From contig OX465580.1 of NCBI GenBank assembly GCA_950022655.1, forward strand, positions 121,689,016-121,753,015: a DNA stretch of 64,000 nucleotides, in the 5' to 3' direction. The notes under the pieces were generated by a model. The model ran no database searches. It saw only the letters and a list, made by a program, of their open reading frames with translations, and had not been told where the DNA came from. Below, one piece after another: positions 12,062 to 22,857 of this stretch (position 1 is its first letter; every line of letters begins with the position of its first letter). A program made the position numbers and the translations under genes. This stretch comes from Alentia gelatinosa. Lineage: Eukaryota > Annelida > Polychaeta > Phyllodocida > Polynoidae.

Positions 12062-12398
12062 TGCCTCCATGTACATGCTTCTACCTCCGTGTACATGTGT
12101 GTTTTCCCTTTTTTCAAACCATGGGCTTGGCATTCATCTTATTATTGGTGCGTGCTACAGTGGGAGTTGGTTGATAGGTGTGGAATTTGGTAGGTGTTGA
12201 TGTTAATGGGTATTGGTGTTGATGGCATGAAAATGGCTAAAATATGCTTCTGCTTCCGTTTACACATGTAATTATCAATATTCATAAAAAACGATATGAC
12301 ATAAGTAGAGTATGACCACAGTTGTCCCTGTATATATGCATTAAAATCCTTTGGAAAGGTATTTACACGGAGGCAGAAGTGTGTACACGGAGGCAGAA
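12062..12398. mobile_element. Small element with repeated CACGGAGGCAGA ends
   Basis: The left end carries GCCTCCATGTACATGCTTCT and CTCCGTGTACATGT. The right end carries ACACGGAGGCAGAAGTGTG and ACACGGAGGCAGAA in opposite orientation, two end-words on each side. Confidence 0.6.
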
Positions 12399-12415
12399 TC
12401 AGCATAATTCAAAAT

Positions 12416-12505
12416 AATATCTTTATCTCTTGTATACAAACGAGTTATTCTAATATGAATAGCCATAATAACTCGTTCGTATACAAGAGATAGAATACAG
12501 ATATT
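12416..12505. repeat. 90-bp hairpin
   Basis: CTCTTGTATACAAACGAGTT and AACTCGTTCGTATACAAGAG face each other around a 17-bp centre. It directly follows the ACACGGAGGCAGA element. Confidence 0.85.
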
Positions 12506-12902
12506 TAAAATATAGTAATTTATATTGCCCTCAAAATAATTCATATTTCAGATATAGGTGTTTCCCTGTATGAGGCAAAAAAGATTATTTAATTTCTTTG
12601 ATCATGAGCTGAGAAAATGGAAAATATATATGTGGGCTAATTAGCTAATTTAGCATATTTTCATAGGGGTTTCTGTCAACAATTGACATGTTAAGGAAAA
12701 TACAGAAATCTTATAAAAACTGCTTCATGACAAAGTTGGACATCATCCCTTTCTGTGAAGGTATCTTTCAATTATATGAATTGGATGTCATTTTTCATAG
12801 TTTTCATTACAAAATGGAGGATGTAAAGATGCAAAAAGTGATCTTTACATCACCTTTTTTTATATGCCTCTGGCAACAGATTTAAATTGAAATTTGAGTG
12901 TC

Positions 12903-13172
12903 TCGGCTTCAAACTCACCCTCAACCCTGACCTAACTCACCCTTAACCCTCACTGATAGTCCCACCCGAGTCATATGATTAAATATGAAGTATTAGGCTT
13001 CAAAACGGTGACGTAATGATGAGTACCCATCTTTACAGCGCCTATCTATATATCTCTGTAAGCAAAGACATAATTCAAGAATTTATAGTTTCAGTCTCAA
13101 ACTCACCCTAAACCAATGTCTCACCCTCACTAATTTTCCCATCCTGCTCACATGTAATTTCTAATCAAATCT
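12903..13172 (+). repeat. Direct duplication with 186-bp spacing
   Basis: CTCAAACTCACCCT...CTCACCCT...CCCA at 12.90-12.99 kb recurs at 13.09-13.17 kb. Both copies lie within sequence that also repeats GACGTAA.GATGAG.AC. Confidence 0.6.
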
Positions 13173-13521
13173 TTGTTCCCATAGACATATATAAATCGGC
13201 GACGTAAAGATGAGAACTCATTTGAAGCACATTGTTTGCCATGAGGCAGCTTGGTTGAGATAAATTTTGGAGTGAAAAATATGGTTTGTATTTATTTTGT
13301 GTGGTATATGTTTATGGCAAAAGAAACCCAGTGTAAATGGGTGGCTTACCAATCAAATTGTCTCTTATAATGCATTAACCAAGGTAAAACAATATATGGC
13401 GATGTAGCTCTCACTGAGCCATATATTATGACAAAAATATTGGGTGTATACCTCAAATATTGAACAAGTTACAACATGGTAAACCTGAAAACCCCCTGTG
13501 CTCAATTCATAAGAATGGGCC

Positions 13522-13646
<125 letters not shown>

Positions 13647-13742
13647 CTTTCTGTACATTCAGACATTCTAGGAAGCAGCAGTCCTTAAGTATTACACAGG
13701 TATATAATACACAGGTATATGGTAAAGACCTCCCCCACTTAC

Positions 13743-13866
13743 CATGCATGGTGGAGGACCTTCCCAATGACTTTCATTTCTGAGACAGTGAGGTGACAAA
13801 GACGCTGACACAGAACATCCTTACAGATGGCCAGGTCAGTGGGCGATGGTAGAGATGTCCAGTATG
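13743..13866 (-). CDS. Exon of mesothelin-like region
   Basis: This 124-bp exon has acceptor CCATCTCTGTTAG and consensus donor GTAAGT (13742-13737). Only one frame is open. It enters in phase 1 and leaves in phase 2, which fits the exons at 15.1 and 8.6 kb. It encodes YWTSLPSPTDLAICKDVLC followed by QRLCHLTVSEMKVIGKVLHH. The LP...DL..C and LT..EM..IGK patterns are those of mesothelin/stereocilin helical repeats. Confidence 0.65.
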
Positions 13867-13940
13867 CTAACAGAGATGGACGGGTACTCTTACATCCACG
13901 GGCCTATTGAGTAAACATAGTGAACAGTTGTTTAAATAGA

Positions 13941-14072
13941 CAATAATAAATGGTTTTGTGGACAGGCCGCCGTAAACCACGAGAGGTTGACGCGTAGTAA
14001 TACACGAGGTCAACCTCGAGTGGTTTACAGAGCCGCCTGTCCACAAAATCATCGTTTGTTGCATTTATTATC
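13941..14072. repeat. 130-bp hairpin
   Basis: TTTTGTGGACAGGC...GTAAACCACGAGAGGTTGAC is answered by GTCAACCTCGAGTGGTTTAC...GCCTGTCCACAAAAT. The arms are near-perfect and the loop is about 20 bp. Confidence 0.85.
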
Positions 14073-15113
14073 CATCTTTTCGAATAAATTAAACCCAGTA
14101 ATTGCCATATTAAAGGGTATAACAATGGGGACTATTTCTTTGCTCTGTGGCACAAAGGGACTATTTTCCCCGTATACCATGGTTTTGAGGCCGTATACCG
14201 CAGGTTTTATACAATGGATCGTGGTTTACTGAGTCCCTATACATTTTCAATGGGGGCTTTGTATACGATGGACAACAAAGGGCATGGCACACTTTATCCC
14301 AACAGATATCCAGAGAAGGCTGTGTGAAATATTCATATGTTGTGTATACATTTATAATAGAGAGAAACGCATATACTTCTGGTCACATTCCAACCGTCGT
14401 AATGTTCTCATTGTAAATATCATCCATTTACTGTTGTTTCAACTATTTCTTGGAAGAGCGATTTGTAATGAATCGAAGGCAATAAAAGCTTTTAAAATGA
14501 AAATAAAATGATTGGTGAAAATCAGAAATCTTTATAGTATGACATATCTGTACCACATTGTGGTGATAAAAAATGGACATATGTCTATCATCTTGTGATG
14601 TTACATTAATGTCACAATCTATCCAGAATTATGGTACTGCCAAATGAAACAGTACTACAAGTTTATCATATGTGTTAATATATTATGTTATAATACGATG
14701 TTCTCTCTACCACATTATGATTTTAGATCTACAATCAGGTATGTTTAAATAGATTGTCTAGAATGCCTTCAGTATGATCTAAAGACAAACACAAACTTTG
14801 CGACTTTTATCCTTGAGACATACTTGAGATTTTGAGATCCCAACTAGGAATAGACAATTTCCCCTTAAAAGAGATCAGTTAAACGGCTGGGAGGGTATAT
14901 AAAGTGGTCTGTTGGCCCTCCAAGCATCCCTCCCAGTGAGAGGTTGCATCCAGTAGGTACATATCGCAGGCGATAAAATATAACGTTATACTTGAAAGTA
15001 TCAAGAAAAGGTCAGCAACAAACAACATCTCAGAGCAGGGGAAACGTGGGTGCACACATGTAAGGATGTTGCACTATCTCAAGGAAACCTATGCACACCT
15101 TGCAATATTGTAC

Positions 15114-15228
15114 CTGGAAAATATCGCGTGAGGAATTCTACGGCGATCTTTCTTGTTTTTAGCCAAACTGTCCGTTGGCCTTGAAAGAACGGAAAGAATC
15201 TCATGAGCAACTCATTGTAGGTTGGGGT
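15114..15228 (-). CDS. Exon of mesothelin-like region
   Basis: A 115-bp open segment encodes 38 residues (TPTYNELLMRFFPFFQ, later TRKIAVEFLTRYFP). It leaves in phase 1 at donor GTACAA, which matches the exon at 13866. The acceptor used (CTCGAAAAAG) gives phase 0 and fits the preceding exon, but it is not strong. An alternative AG 9 bp upstream gives phase 2 and would not fit. Confidence 0.5.
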
Positions 15229-15523
15229 CTTTTTCGAGCTAATTACCATTATTATAAGAGGAAACGGTTGGGAGCACTTCTTTAACCCTATAGATACCTA
15301 TTGTAAAGTGGATAGTATATTCATTCAAATTATTCGAAGTGTGGACTGTTTAGTGATAGTAGACTGGAAATCCCTATATAAGGTCTAATTTTGGGTATTG
15401 CCTGCTGAAGTTTGGTTTCAGGGGTCATACTGAGTATTGTTTCCATTGCTGTGGTCCTGAGAAGAAGAGTGCAGAGGGAACTTTATGTTGGATTAGCTTG
15501 GTGACTTTATAAGTTGCACTTAC

Positions 15524-15656
15524 ACTGGATGAGTCTGTGCATACTTTTGCCCACTTTGTGAGTACGGAAGGCAGCAGAATGAAGCTTGATCCAATCTTGT
15601 CACATGCAACACTTTTCATCGATATGTCTTCCAACATACGATCAAACCACTTGGGC
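15524..15656 (-). CDS. Exon of mesothelin-like region
   Basis: This 133-bp exon lies between acceptor CTTTTTATTCTGAG and consensus donor GTAAGT (15523-15518). It enters in phase 2, completing an Arg codon with the previous exon, and leaves in phase 0. The 44 residues include WFDRMLEDISMKSVACDKIG and LTKWAKVC, with the hydrophobic and Cys spacing of helical repeats. Phase continuity across 16694-15524 (three exons) is strong evidence that these are real. Confidence 0.6.
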
Positions 15657-15869
15657 CTCAGAATAAAAAGAAGAGACTTAAATTCATGATAAAAGACTCA
15701 GTAATCCGCCTATTTGATGCTGTATGTTACCAAAAGTAATACTATGATGTAAAATATGTCACATACGAATGTGTTATAAATGTTAATGTGTTAATTCATA
15801 ATGAATGGTTTTAAATTTTACAATATGTAGCATAATTATTTTATGTGTACCTTCCAAAATCCATGTTCA

Positions 15870-15995
15870 TTCCAAAATATTCATTATATTTCTTGATTTC
15901 TGTTACACACTTGGTTGTATGTTACAATAAGTGGTTCTTCCAAAATATTCATTATATATCTTGATTTCTGTTACACTTGGTTGTATGTTACAATA
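15870..15995 (+). repeat. Tandem duplication of about 66 bp
   Basis: TTCCAAAATATTCATTATAT through GTTGTATGTTACAATAAGTG appears twice in a row with few changes. It lies in the intron between the exons at 16.1 and 15.6 kb. Confidence 0.85.
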
Positions 15996-16075
15996 AGTGT
16001 TTCCTGTATAGTCCGTATTGACCTAAAGCTTTCCTTATTCACATGAAATACCAAACCCAAAACAAGTAAACTTAC

Positions 16076-16185
16076 CTAGCCTTCATAATGTGGGCATAAC
16101 AGATGGGGCACAAGCTGTCTGCAAGATTTTTGAATGATTCAAAGGTCTCGATTCCGAAGGCAATGATTCTACATAATATCTCCAT
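16076..16185 (-). CDS. Exon of mesothelin-like region
   Basis: This 110-bp exon has acceptor TTTCAAACAG and consensus donor GTAAGT. It enters in phase 0 and leaves in phase 2, agreeing with the exons on both sides. It encodes MEILCRIIAFGIETFESFKN and then ADSLCPICYAHIMKA, a helical, Cys-containing segment. The internal ATG is not taken as a gene start because the frame continues from the previous exon. Confidence 0.6.
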
Positions 16186-16591
16186 CTGTTTGAAATACAA
16201 ATGTAGAAACTTGCATAAGAACATGGCTTGCACTCATCAATACACTTACATCTCATATTAGTTACATAAAGTTAAACAGTAATGCAGAGATAATTGGTTG
16301 ATTCTCGATCAGAATGCATATGTGTGAGGTGCCCATTTCACTATCATATGCACCATGACCACAAGGATTCCCACATTGGCTTCCAAGATTGTAGACTCAA
16401 AATATATGCAGGTGATGCAGTACTCTACCATTTTTATTGTTTTGTGTCGAAATATCTACCAAGTTTGATGTTTGACCAAAATTATAAGATAGTTATAGCT
16501 AGAAAAGATCATATATATACATATTGACAACATTCTTTACAGAAAGTTTCTGTAATTTAGATGGTATTTTTGGTGATAGTAATTGACTAAC

Positions 16592-16694
16592 CTTGGCAGG
16601 GATGGTTTGTAGTGTAGTCTCACTACATTTACACATGTCTATGGCCAAGTCCAGATCAATATTCCCAGGTCCTGCCATTGTGCTCACATTAATG
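16592..16694 (-). CDS. Exon of mesothelin-like region
   Basis: This 103-bp exon enters in phase 2 and leaves in phase 0. The acceptor is TTTGTAAGCAG and the donor GTTAGT (16591-16586). It encodes INVSTMAGPGNIDLDLA followed by IDMCKCSETTLQTIPAK, with paired cysteines and helix-like periodicity. It joins in phase to the exon at 16185. The NVS sequon fits a secreted protein. Confidence 0.55.
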
Positions 16695-16839
16695 CTGCTT
16701 ACAAATCCACAACGCTTACTGCAAAAGAAAGCACATACATTTAATTTTGATAGTCAACTGACATTGATAAGGCTAGACATATTGTTGTGCATAATGCATT
16801 TTCATTGATATGAATGATAGCAAGCGCCGGAAGGCATAC

Positions 16840-16866
16840 CTGGAAGAATATTCTATGCACCCCTTC
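16840..16866 (-). CDS. Candidate 27-bp exon
   Basis: A segment ending at donor GTATGC (16839-16834) reads KGCIEYSS and leaves phase 2, as the next exon (16694) needs. Its upstream border is uncertain. An AG after a T-rich run at 16867 gives 27 bp starting in phase 2, but the exon could begin further upstream, where the same frame stays open to about 17045. Confidence 0.3.
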
Positions 16867-17599
16867 CTTGTTAAAAAAATCCTTGTTATGAAGATATAAC
16901 CATCTATCTTTTTGATAAGTTCTTCATGTATATTAGTGGAGATGAAGATAAACCAATCAGACTCATGTTTGTGGTAAGATCCTGCACCATATTTTTTATG
17001 GGTAGAGTAGTACTTATTCCATCCTTGATATAGGTCATCAAGCATGTGAAATGGTATTTTGTTCCAAACTCCCTATGTGATTTGAAATTGCAAATTCAAA
17101 ATAAAAATCAGAAATAAAGTCTTTTTCTCTTGACATTTTGTTCATGGAATGTAGGACGATACATTGTATAGAGTAGGTAGAGGTTATGTAGATGTTTAGC
17201 TTGCTGTGGACACTAATTCTTCATTATCTGCCGGCATCTTATTTGATGGGACAGCCCTTATGTACGATATAGTATCCAAAGTGTCATATGCTATGCACAT
17301 TTTCATGGAGGAGCGTTGTATTCTAAACTTGATACCACAAGTGTATTATCTATCTACACATACAAATATATATTTGCTTTTACTTATGTAACACTGCACA
17401 TTTCCCACTTCACTAATGGACTCTTGTAATGTCTGAAATTAGAAACTCTCACATGCTTCTACTATAATGGTGATAATATTATTATGGAAATTGAAATCAA
17501 AATTTACCCATAAATTAGGGAAGTCCATGTAGGAAATATTTTATCAATTTCAAAGGAATCTTCACGTTCAAGCTATATGTACATGCAATTAATGATCAC

Positions 17600-17679
17600 C
17601 TGTTGAAATTTTCTTCTAATTCTGATTTCACCTTGATATACGGCAATGGAGCCAGGGTCTGTCGGGTCAGTGCAAGTTT
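17600..17679 (-). CDS. Candidate exon with TCTDPTD segment
   Basis: The acceptor GTTACCTTTCAG is strong and the donor is GTGATC. The 80-bp exon enters in phase 1 and leaves in phase 0, encoding 26 residues that begin TCTDPTDPGSIAVYQGE and end in a basic stretch (IRIRRKFQQ). The phase does not match the preceding recognised exon at 41.1 kb. It is kept because both splice sites and the frame are good and because the cluster of in-phase exons at 16.8-15.1 kb follows directly. Confidence 0.4.
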
Positions 17680-17886
17680 CTGAAAGGTAACATTTCATTT
17701 GAGAATGTGGTAGTTAGCATACATGTCATGTGGCCATGATGAAAATAATGAAAACGAAAATGTCATAAATAGAAACAGTTGGAAATGGTTAATCAGTATC
17801 CACGCTATCATATCTTAATGCTATGTTTACACCTGTTTCAAGGCAGTCCCAGTAGGTCATCACTGTGACCACCTTGGGGGACCCTT

Positions 17887-18299
17887 AGGGGTGGCGGCCA
17901 CCAACCATGAAAAGGCTACGACAAGCGCCAACAAGAAAGTTCCAATCGGTGCTTGTTGCAGCCTTGTCGTAAGAAGGCGGGCTTTACGACAGCATTGTCG
18001 GGGCGTGTCGGGAAGTGCACCTCCACCAAAATTAACTATTGTAGACCTCTGCGACATGCTCCCGACAGGCAATGACACTCCACGACAAAAATCGAACATG
18101 TTTGATTTTTGTCGTAACCTTGTCGGAAGGCTCCTGACAAGCTTCCAGTCGCAGCCTGTCGTGGTCTTGTCATAGACTCTTGTCGGGAACTGGGGTCCAC
18201 CAACCACGACAAGGCTACGACAAGCCTTACAATCGTAGGCCTGTCCTGGACCTTGTCGGAATGCCATTGTCGTAGCCTTGTCGTGGTTGGTGGATGCCC
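17887..18299 (-). mobile_element. Inverted-repeat element made of CTACGACAAGG words, copy 1
   Basis: The ends carry CCACCAACCA...GGCTACGACA and TGTCGTAGCC...TGGTTGGTGG. The interior is a mosaic of CTACGACAAG, CCTTGTCGTA, CCCGACA and TGTCGGG. The long frames on both strands follow from this word content and are not genes. It is a reverse-orientation homologue of 60715-61133. Confidence 0.85.
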
Positions 18300-18383
18300 G
18301 TGTGCAAAGCTTTGTAAAAAAAAGATCTGCCACAGCAGTCCCGGTAGTTCCATGTGGCTAATGAGAACCGGGTGGGTCCCAGT

Positions 18384-19798
18384 GGGCCCTAATTCATTTT
18401 TCAGTCGAGACAATCTCAAGCTGAGATCCGCTGAGATCTGTGAGCGATCCTGAGACCATTTGGGAGATCAATGGCTGCAGGTGTTTTTCAGAGGTGGTCT
18501 CAGTGCGCCACAGTGGATCTCACACTGATCGCCGCTAAAACGATCTCAACTTGAGATTTCTAGTGATCTCTATATAATGATCTCAGGTTCTATGTATACT
18601 GATCTTCCTGCCAGATATCAGCTTCAGTGTAAAACAGCATGTTAATCACCTATCATCGCCCAATTCGGTTATAAGATGACCCCCCCTCCTTACTTTTTTA
18701 CCTGAGATCCCTATTGATCATTTCCTGCCAGGTACAAGATTCTGTAAAAGTATTTTCTAATTTGAATAAGTTTTAGAACCTGAAAAAATAAGTTATGACA
18801 AGTATCAACTGGTCACAGGTTGAGACCGTTTGCGAGATCATTTCACTTGAGATCCCTTGAGATCATCACAAGCGAAAAACACTGAAATCACCCGAAACGG
18901 TCGCGTCTCAGTCTCAGGCTGAGATACCCAGAGATCGTCTCAACTGAAAAACACTTTGCCTTTCAAACGGTCTCAACTTGAGATCGTCTCGACTAAAAAA
19001 CAGGGCCCAGGGGCCTGTTTTTCAGTTGAGATCATGTCCACTTGAGATCCGCTGAGATCGAAAGTGTTTTTCAGTTGAGATCATTTGAGGTGATCTCAAG
19101 TTAAGACTAAGATAAGACCGTTTGGGGTGCTTTGGGTGTTTTTCAGTTGAGATGATCTCAGGGATCTCAAGTGAAAGGATCTCAACTTCGGTCTCAACTT
19201 GAGACCAGTTGATACTTGTCTCAACTTTTTTATCTGGTGCTAAAACTTATCAAAATTAAAAGATATTTAGAGCAAAGTGTATTGATAACCTGGCAAACGT
19301 ATTTTCCAAATTTCATAGTTTTATTGTGGTTATTATGACCATGAGAGACAATTGATAAGCAACATAAAAACAAGGCACTGCACCACTCAGCTAGTTTGTG
19401 CTGAACCTACTGTAATGCTCAAAGTCAGTTTCAACTTGAGATTGGTCTCAACTTGAGATCGGTCTCAACTTGAGATCGGTCTCAACTTGACATTGGTTCA
19501 CAAAAGGTATCGCAAGGGACTTGACATAACAGTTTGGGGCGACAATAGGCAATTTAGAGGCTCAGGTTTACTTAAACCACAGGAAGATCACTATAGAACT
19601 TGAGATAGCTCTACACTGAGGGTTAGAGATCTCAACTTGAGATCCTTGGAGTTGAGATCCCCTAAGATCGGCTGTGTAGACTTGAGACAACGTCTGAAAA
19701 ACACTTTCCGCCATTGATCTCAAAGTTGGTCTCAAGATCGCGGATCGATCTCAGCGGATCTCAAGCTGAGACGATCTCAACTGAAAAACAGGGCCCAG
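18384..19798. mobile_element. Two back-to-back elements made of TCTCAACTTGAGA words
   Basis: Element one runs from GGGCCCTAATTCATTTTTCAG (18384) to CTAAAAAACAGGGCCC (about 19008). Element two runs from GGGGCCTGTTTTTCAGTTGA (about 19010) to CTGAAAAACAGGGCCC (19797). Both are filled with dozens of forms of GATCTCAACTTGAGATC, including a run of four 17-bp tandem units at 19.43-19.49 kb. No coding sequence is present. Confidence 0.8.
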
Positions 19799-20331
19799 GT
19801 TGTGATACCGGGACCCACCGGGAACTTCTAGTTAGCACTATGACCTATGGGAACTTGTGCCGGCCCGCCTGGATGTGGCCCACTGGGATATTCATTTAAC
19901 TTCCAACAGTCAAAGCGAGAGCATGAATTCAATAAGAGACATGCAAATCCCCAGAGAAGGTGAACAACTGCAAACGGTTGTAAACATGTATGTTTGATGA
20001 ATGAGCTGTTTTTTATGAAGCCTTATTCATTTCATGGAATGGACCCTTTTTGTATACAGGATACATGTTATTTGCGATTAAAAGAGATTCAAGGCAGTTT
20101 TCAAGACACATACAATGACCATTGGCCACAGGATTCTATAATTATAAGTATGATAATTAGACTTTGGCCTCAAAAGAGTCCTATTAACGGTTATCCCATC
20201 TAAAAAGAAGGGTCCTAGATATACAACAGTGACCTATAAGGGAAGGTGTACAAGTACATTCCATATCAAATATACATATAGAAGTGTTTCGGTGAGTACT
20301 CGTATCGCCACACCCATCGCTATGGGACTCC

Positions 20332-21012
20332 AGGGACCTGTTTTTTAAACTAAGAACGACAAAAAAATTGGTCATATCGTGGTCCCTGATGCATTCTCAT
20401 TACCTAAAGTGGTCCGTATTTATGGAGGATATTCCTACACAACGATCAGGAAAATATCTTTATTTTGAGTGTTTAAAAAAATCTTAATCGTGATCCACAT
20501 CGTCCATAGGCCTCTCCTACCTCCATTATCGGTCTTATTGGAAGACAACCCCAGGGGGTGTCGTACCAGTACTTGGATTACCAGAATTAAACAAGTTAGC
20601 TTTTCTCAGCTGAAAATGGCAGCTTAAAGTGTAATCTGATTACATAATTATATTTACCTATGGATAAATCTATTGTACAGGTACAAAGAATGCCTATTTG
20701 TAAAGTGGTATTTCATTGTCCTCCACCAAGACCTTTCCTCCATGAGAATTATCTTTGATCATTTACTAAAGACAATCTAGTGGAGGACAAGTCTATGTCA
20801 TGTGACTTTAAAACTCAATCTGATTGGTTGTCCACTAGGACATGTCTTCAACTACGACCAGAAAGGCTTGAACGATCAAGATTTGATCATTTCTGTAGGA
20901 CCATGTTTAGAATACAGACTGACACGGATATCCTAGTCAGTATCGCTTTAGTGAGTCCTAATCGTAGTCGTTCAGTTAATATCGTTCTTAGTTTTAAAAA
21001 CACCTCCCAGGA
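20332..21012. mobile_element. Inverted-repeat element with AAACTAAGAACGA ends
   Basis: It begins CAGGGACCTGTTTTTTAAAC and ends GTTCTTAGTTTTAAAAACAC followed by CTCCCAGG. The interior contains repeated GTCCT/AGGAC and ATCGT words. Related ends recur at 21.72, 21.76, 22.13 and 34.88 kb. Confidence 0.6.
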
Positions 21013-21753
21013 TGCTGTTGAATAATTACGGATATGTCCTAGAAATGATCCTTGGACCGTCCTTGGGGAAATATCGCTGCATAAATTTTGAAATCCTACA
21101 GGCAGGACAAGTGAAGGACAGGATCAAATTTGGGTGGACAAAAGTCGTTTCATAACAAAATCCTGAAGGTGGGATTTCTCCTCCAAATTGTCCCAACTCG
21201 TCCAAACTTGTCCTCCAAGAAGGACAGCTAGAGGGCAGTCCTAGATGCAGCTTGTCCTCAGAATATAGTATAATAAGGTGATATTTTTATTGGAATCAGC
21301 AGTATATCTTTTAAATAGATGGTCTTAATCTAATGTGAAAGGCTGAGCCTCATTTTAAGGATAGATAGAACCCTGTAGAGGATCTGGGTGATCGTAGATT
21401 TATGCAACGATTGTGACTGGGTCCTGGGACATGTCCCAGACTTGTGGAGCCTCAGAATATTGCTTCACTCTGTCTACCACAAGGGGTAGCTTGTCTGCAA
21501 GTCTCCTAGGAATCGTCTTGGACTTGTCCTGAGAAATTATCCGTGTCACAAGAAGGATAATTTGCAGGAGGGATTCTATTGTTCACCAAGGATCTAGTTT
21601 ATGAAAAGATATTTTGCAAGGATCCTCCAAGATCTCCTCCGTCCTGAGTTAGATCTTATCCTCCAGCCTGAGGATATATCCTGGATTATTCAACAGCACC
21701 CAGGGGCCTGTTTTATTTTCTGCCCGAGGAGTCCTGGGAGGTGTTTTTAAAAC
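21013..21753. other. GTCCT/AGGAC-rich interval, no gene
   Basis: This interval is rich in forms of AGGACAAGT and ACTTGTCCT with no open frame of note. It looks like the interior of another word-based element whose end is CAGGGGCCTGTTTTATTTTC at about 21.71 kb. Confidence 0.4.
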
Positions 21754-22272
21754 TAAGAACGACCAGGGGGCTGTTTTTTAAACTATGAACGATATTGGCT
21801 GAAAGAGTACGATAAGGACTAACCCCAAACGACAGTGACCACGATCGGAGTGTCAGTCCGTTTTTAAACGTGGTCTGCATAATTCCAGGATATCTTTTGC
21901 AATATATTGTTTGCTTTTTTTCCTTTTTTAGTGGAAGATGTTTTGATATAAAGGATGAAACCCACCTAGCATCGGACTTAAAAAACGGTAAAATTCGCGA
22001 CCTTTTCAAAAATTAGAATAAAGATATTTTCACTGATCGTCTTGTTAAACAGTCCTCTATAAAGACGGATCACTTTAGGTAACGAGAATGCAACAAAGAC
22101 CATGATGAGATCAATTATTTTATTGTTCTTAGTTTTAAAAACACCTCCCAGATAATTGATCTTATCGTTGTCTTTGTTGCATTCTCGTTACATAATGTGA
22201 TTTGTCTTTATGGAGGACGGTCTTACAAGACGATCAGGAAAATATCTTTTTTTTTTGTTTTTTGAAAGGTAA
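21754..22272. mobile_element. Left half of an inverted-repeat transposon split by the retrotransposon
   Basis: The left terminal part (CTGTTTTTTAAACTATGAAC, then AGTGTCAGTCCGTTTTTAAA, AATTCCAGGATATCTTTTGC and AACCCACCTAGCA) is matched in reverse order and strand by 34662-34906. A further internal piece (22.13-22.26 kb) resembles 20.37-20.48 kb. Confidence 0.7.
22269..22272. repeat. Target-site duplication, left copy (GTAA)
   Basis: GTAA directly precedes the 5' LTR, and the same four bases follow the 3' LTR at 34658-34661. A 4-bp duplication is within the range for Ty3/gypsy integrases. The bases before the 3' LTR also read GTAA, so the outer LTR border is slightly ambiguous. Confidence 0.7.
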
Positions 22273-22803
22273 TGTAGTGGGACGGGAATCCAGCAGTGTT
22301 CGTTTGTTTCACGGAAGGTGGCGCGATATGCCGATCCTTACTGTGCAGTGATTCCGGACAACGCCGCACACGAGAGTGGCGCGGTGGAGACCGGGATTAC
22401 GTAACGCTTAGTATATATACTCAGCGTTCACAGTAGGTCGACAGGCTGTCCTCGCGCGTCCCTTCTACGGAACGGATCCTTGGGCCCTCACTTTGCAGGC
22501 GGGTTCTTGTAACCTTCCTGGTGGTTAGGCTGATCCTCCGGATTGGCCTATCCAGCGTTACCTAGCACCTATGTGCTAGGGTACTGTACTTGTAGGGAAG
22601 ATCTTCCAGATCTTTCCGGGAAGTAAGTGATTAATAAACATCCTTGTTTATTAAGTGACGTTGTTGTGTTATGTGTGAATAGGTCTGTGCAAACTAACCG
22701 AAAACCGAACCAACCTACGTAAGTGCGTAGGGTGGGATCCTGCCTGGAACTAGCGTTCCGGATTGGGGTCATCCAACCTGCTAGACAGGCGGCGACCACC
22801 ACA
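22273..22803 (+). repeat. 5' long terminal repeat
   Basis: The 531-bp repeat begins TGTAGTGGGACGG and ends CGACCACCACA, giving the usual TG...CA termini. A TATATATA box at 22412-22419 places the transcription start near 22443. An AATAAA signal at 22633-22638 marks the end of R. A perfect 8-bp inverted repeat (CCTAGCAC / GTGCTAGG, 22561-22580) lies within R. Compared with the 3' LTR there are three substitutions and no gaps. Confidence 0.95.
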
Positions 22804-22804
22804 C

Positions 22805-22816
22805 TGGTGCCGTGAC
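22805..22816 (+). promoter_or_regulatory. Primer-binding site, tRNA-His-like
   Basis: One base after the LTR the sequence reads TGGTGCCGTGAC. These 12 bases are the complement of the 3' end of animal tRNA-His (GTCACGGCA plus CCA). The match stops after 12 bases. The site primes minus-strand DNA synthesis in the family. Confidence 0.75.
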
Positions 22817-22857
22817 CAGGATCCCAGGTTGCTTGCACAACCCGGGATTCTCGGTAA

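Noticed and set aside
16773..17045. Full 90-codon minus-strand frame as one exon
   Set aside because: Only the segment before the donor at 16839 fits the next exon; the upstream part lacks a good acceptor in the needed phase.
17860..18419. Two overlapping frames of 157 and 127 codons on the minus strand
   Set aside because: They follow from the CTACGACAAGG word composition; the homologous element at 60.7 kb gives similar peptides on the opposite strand without conserved starts.
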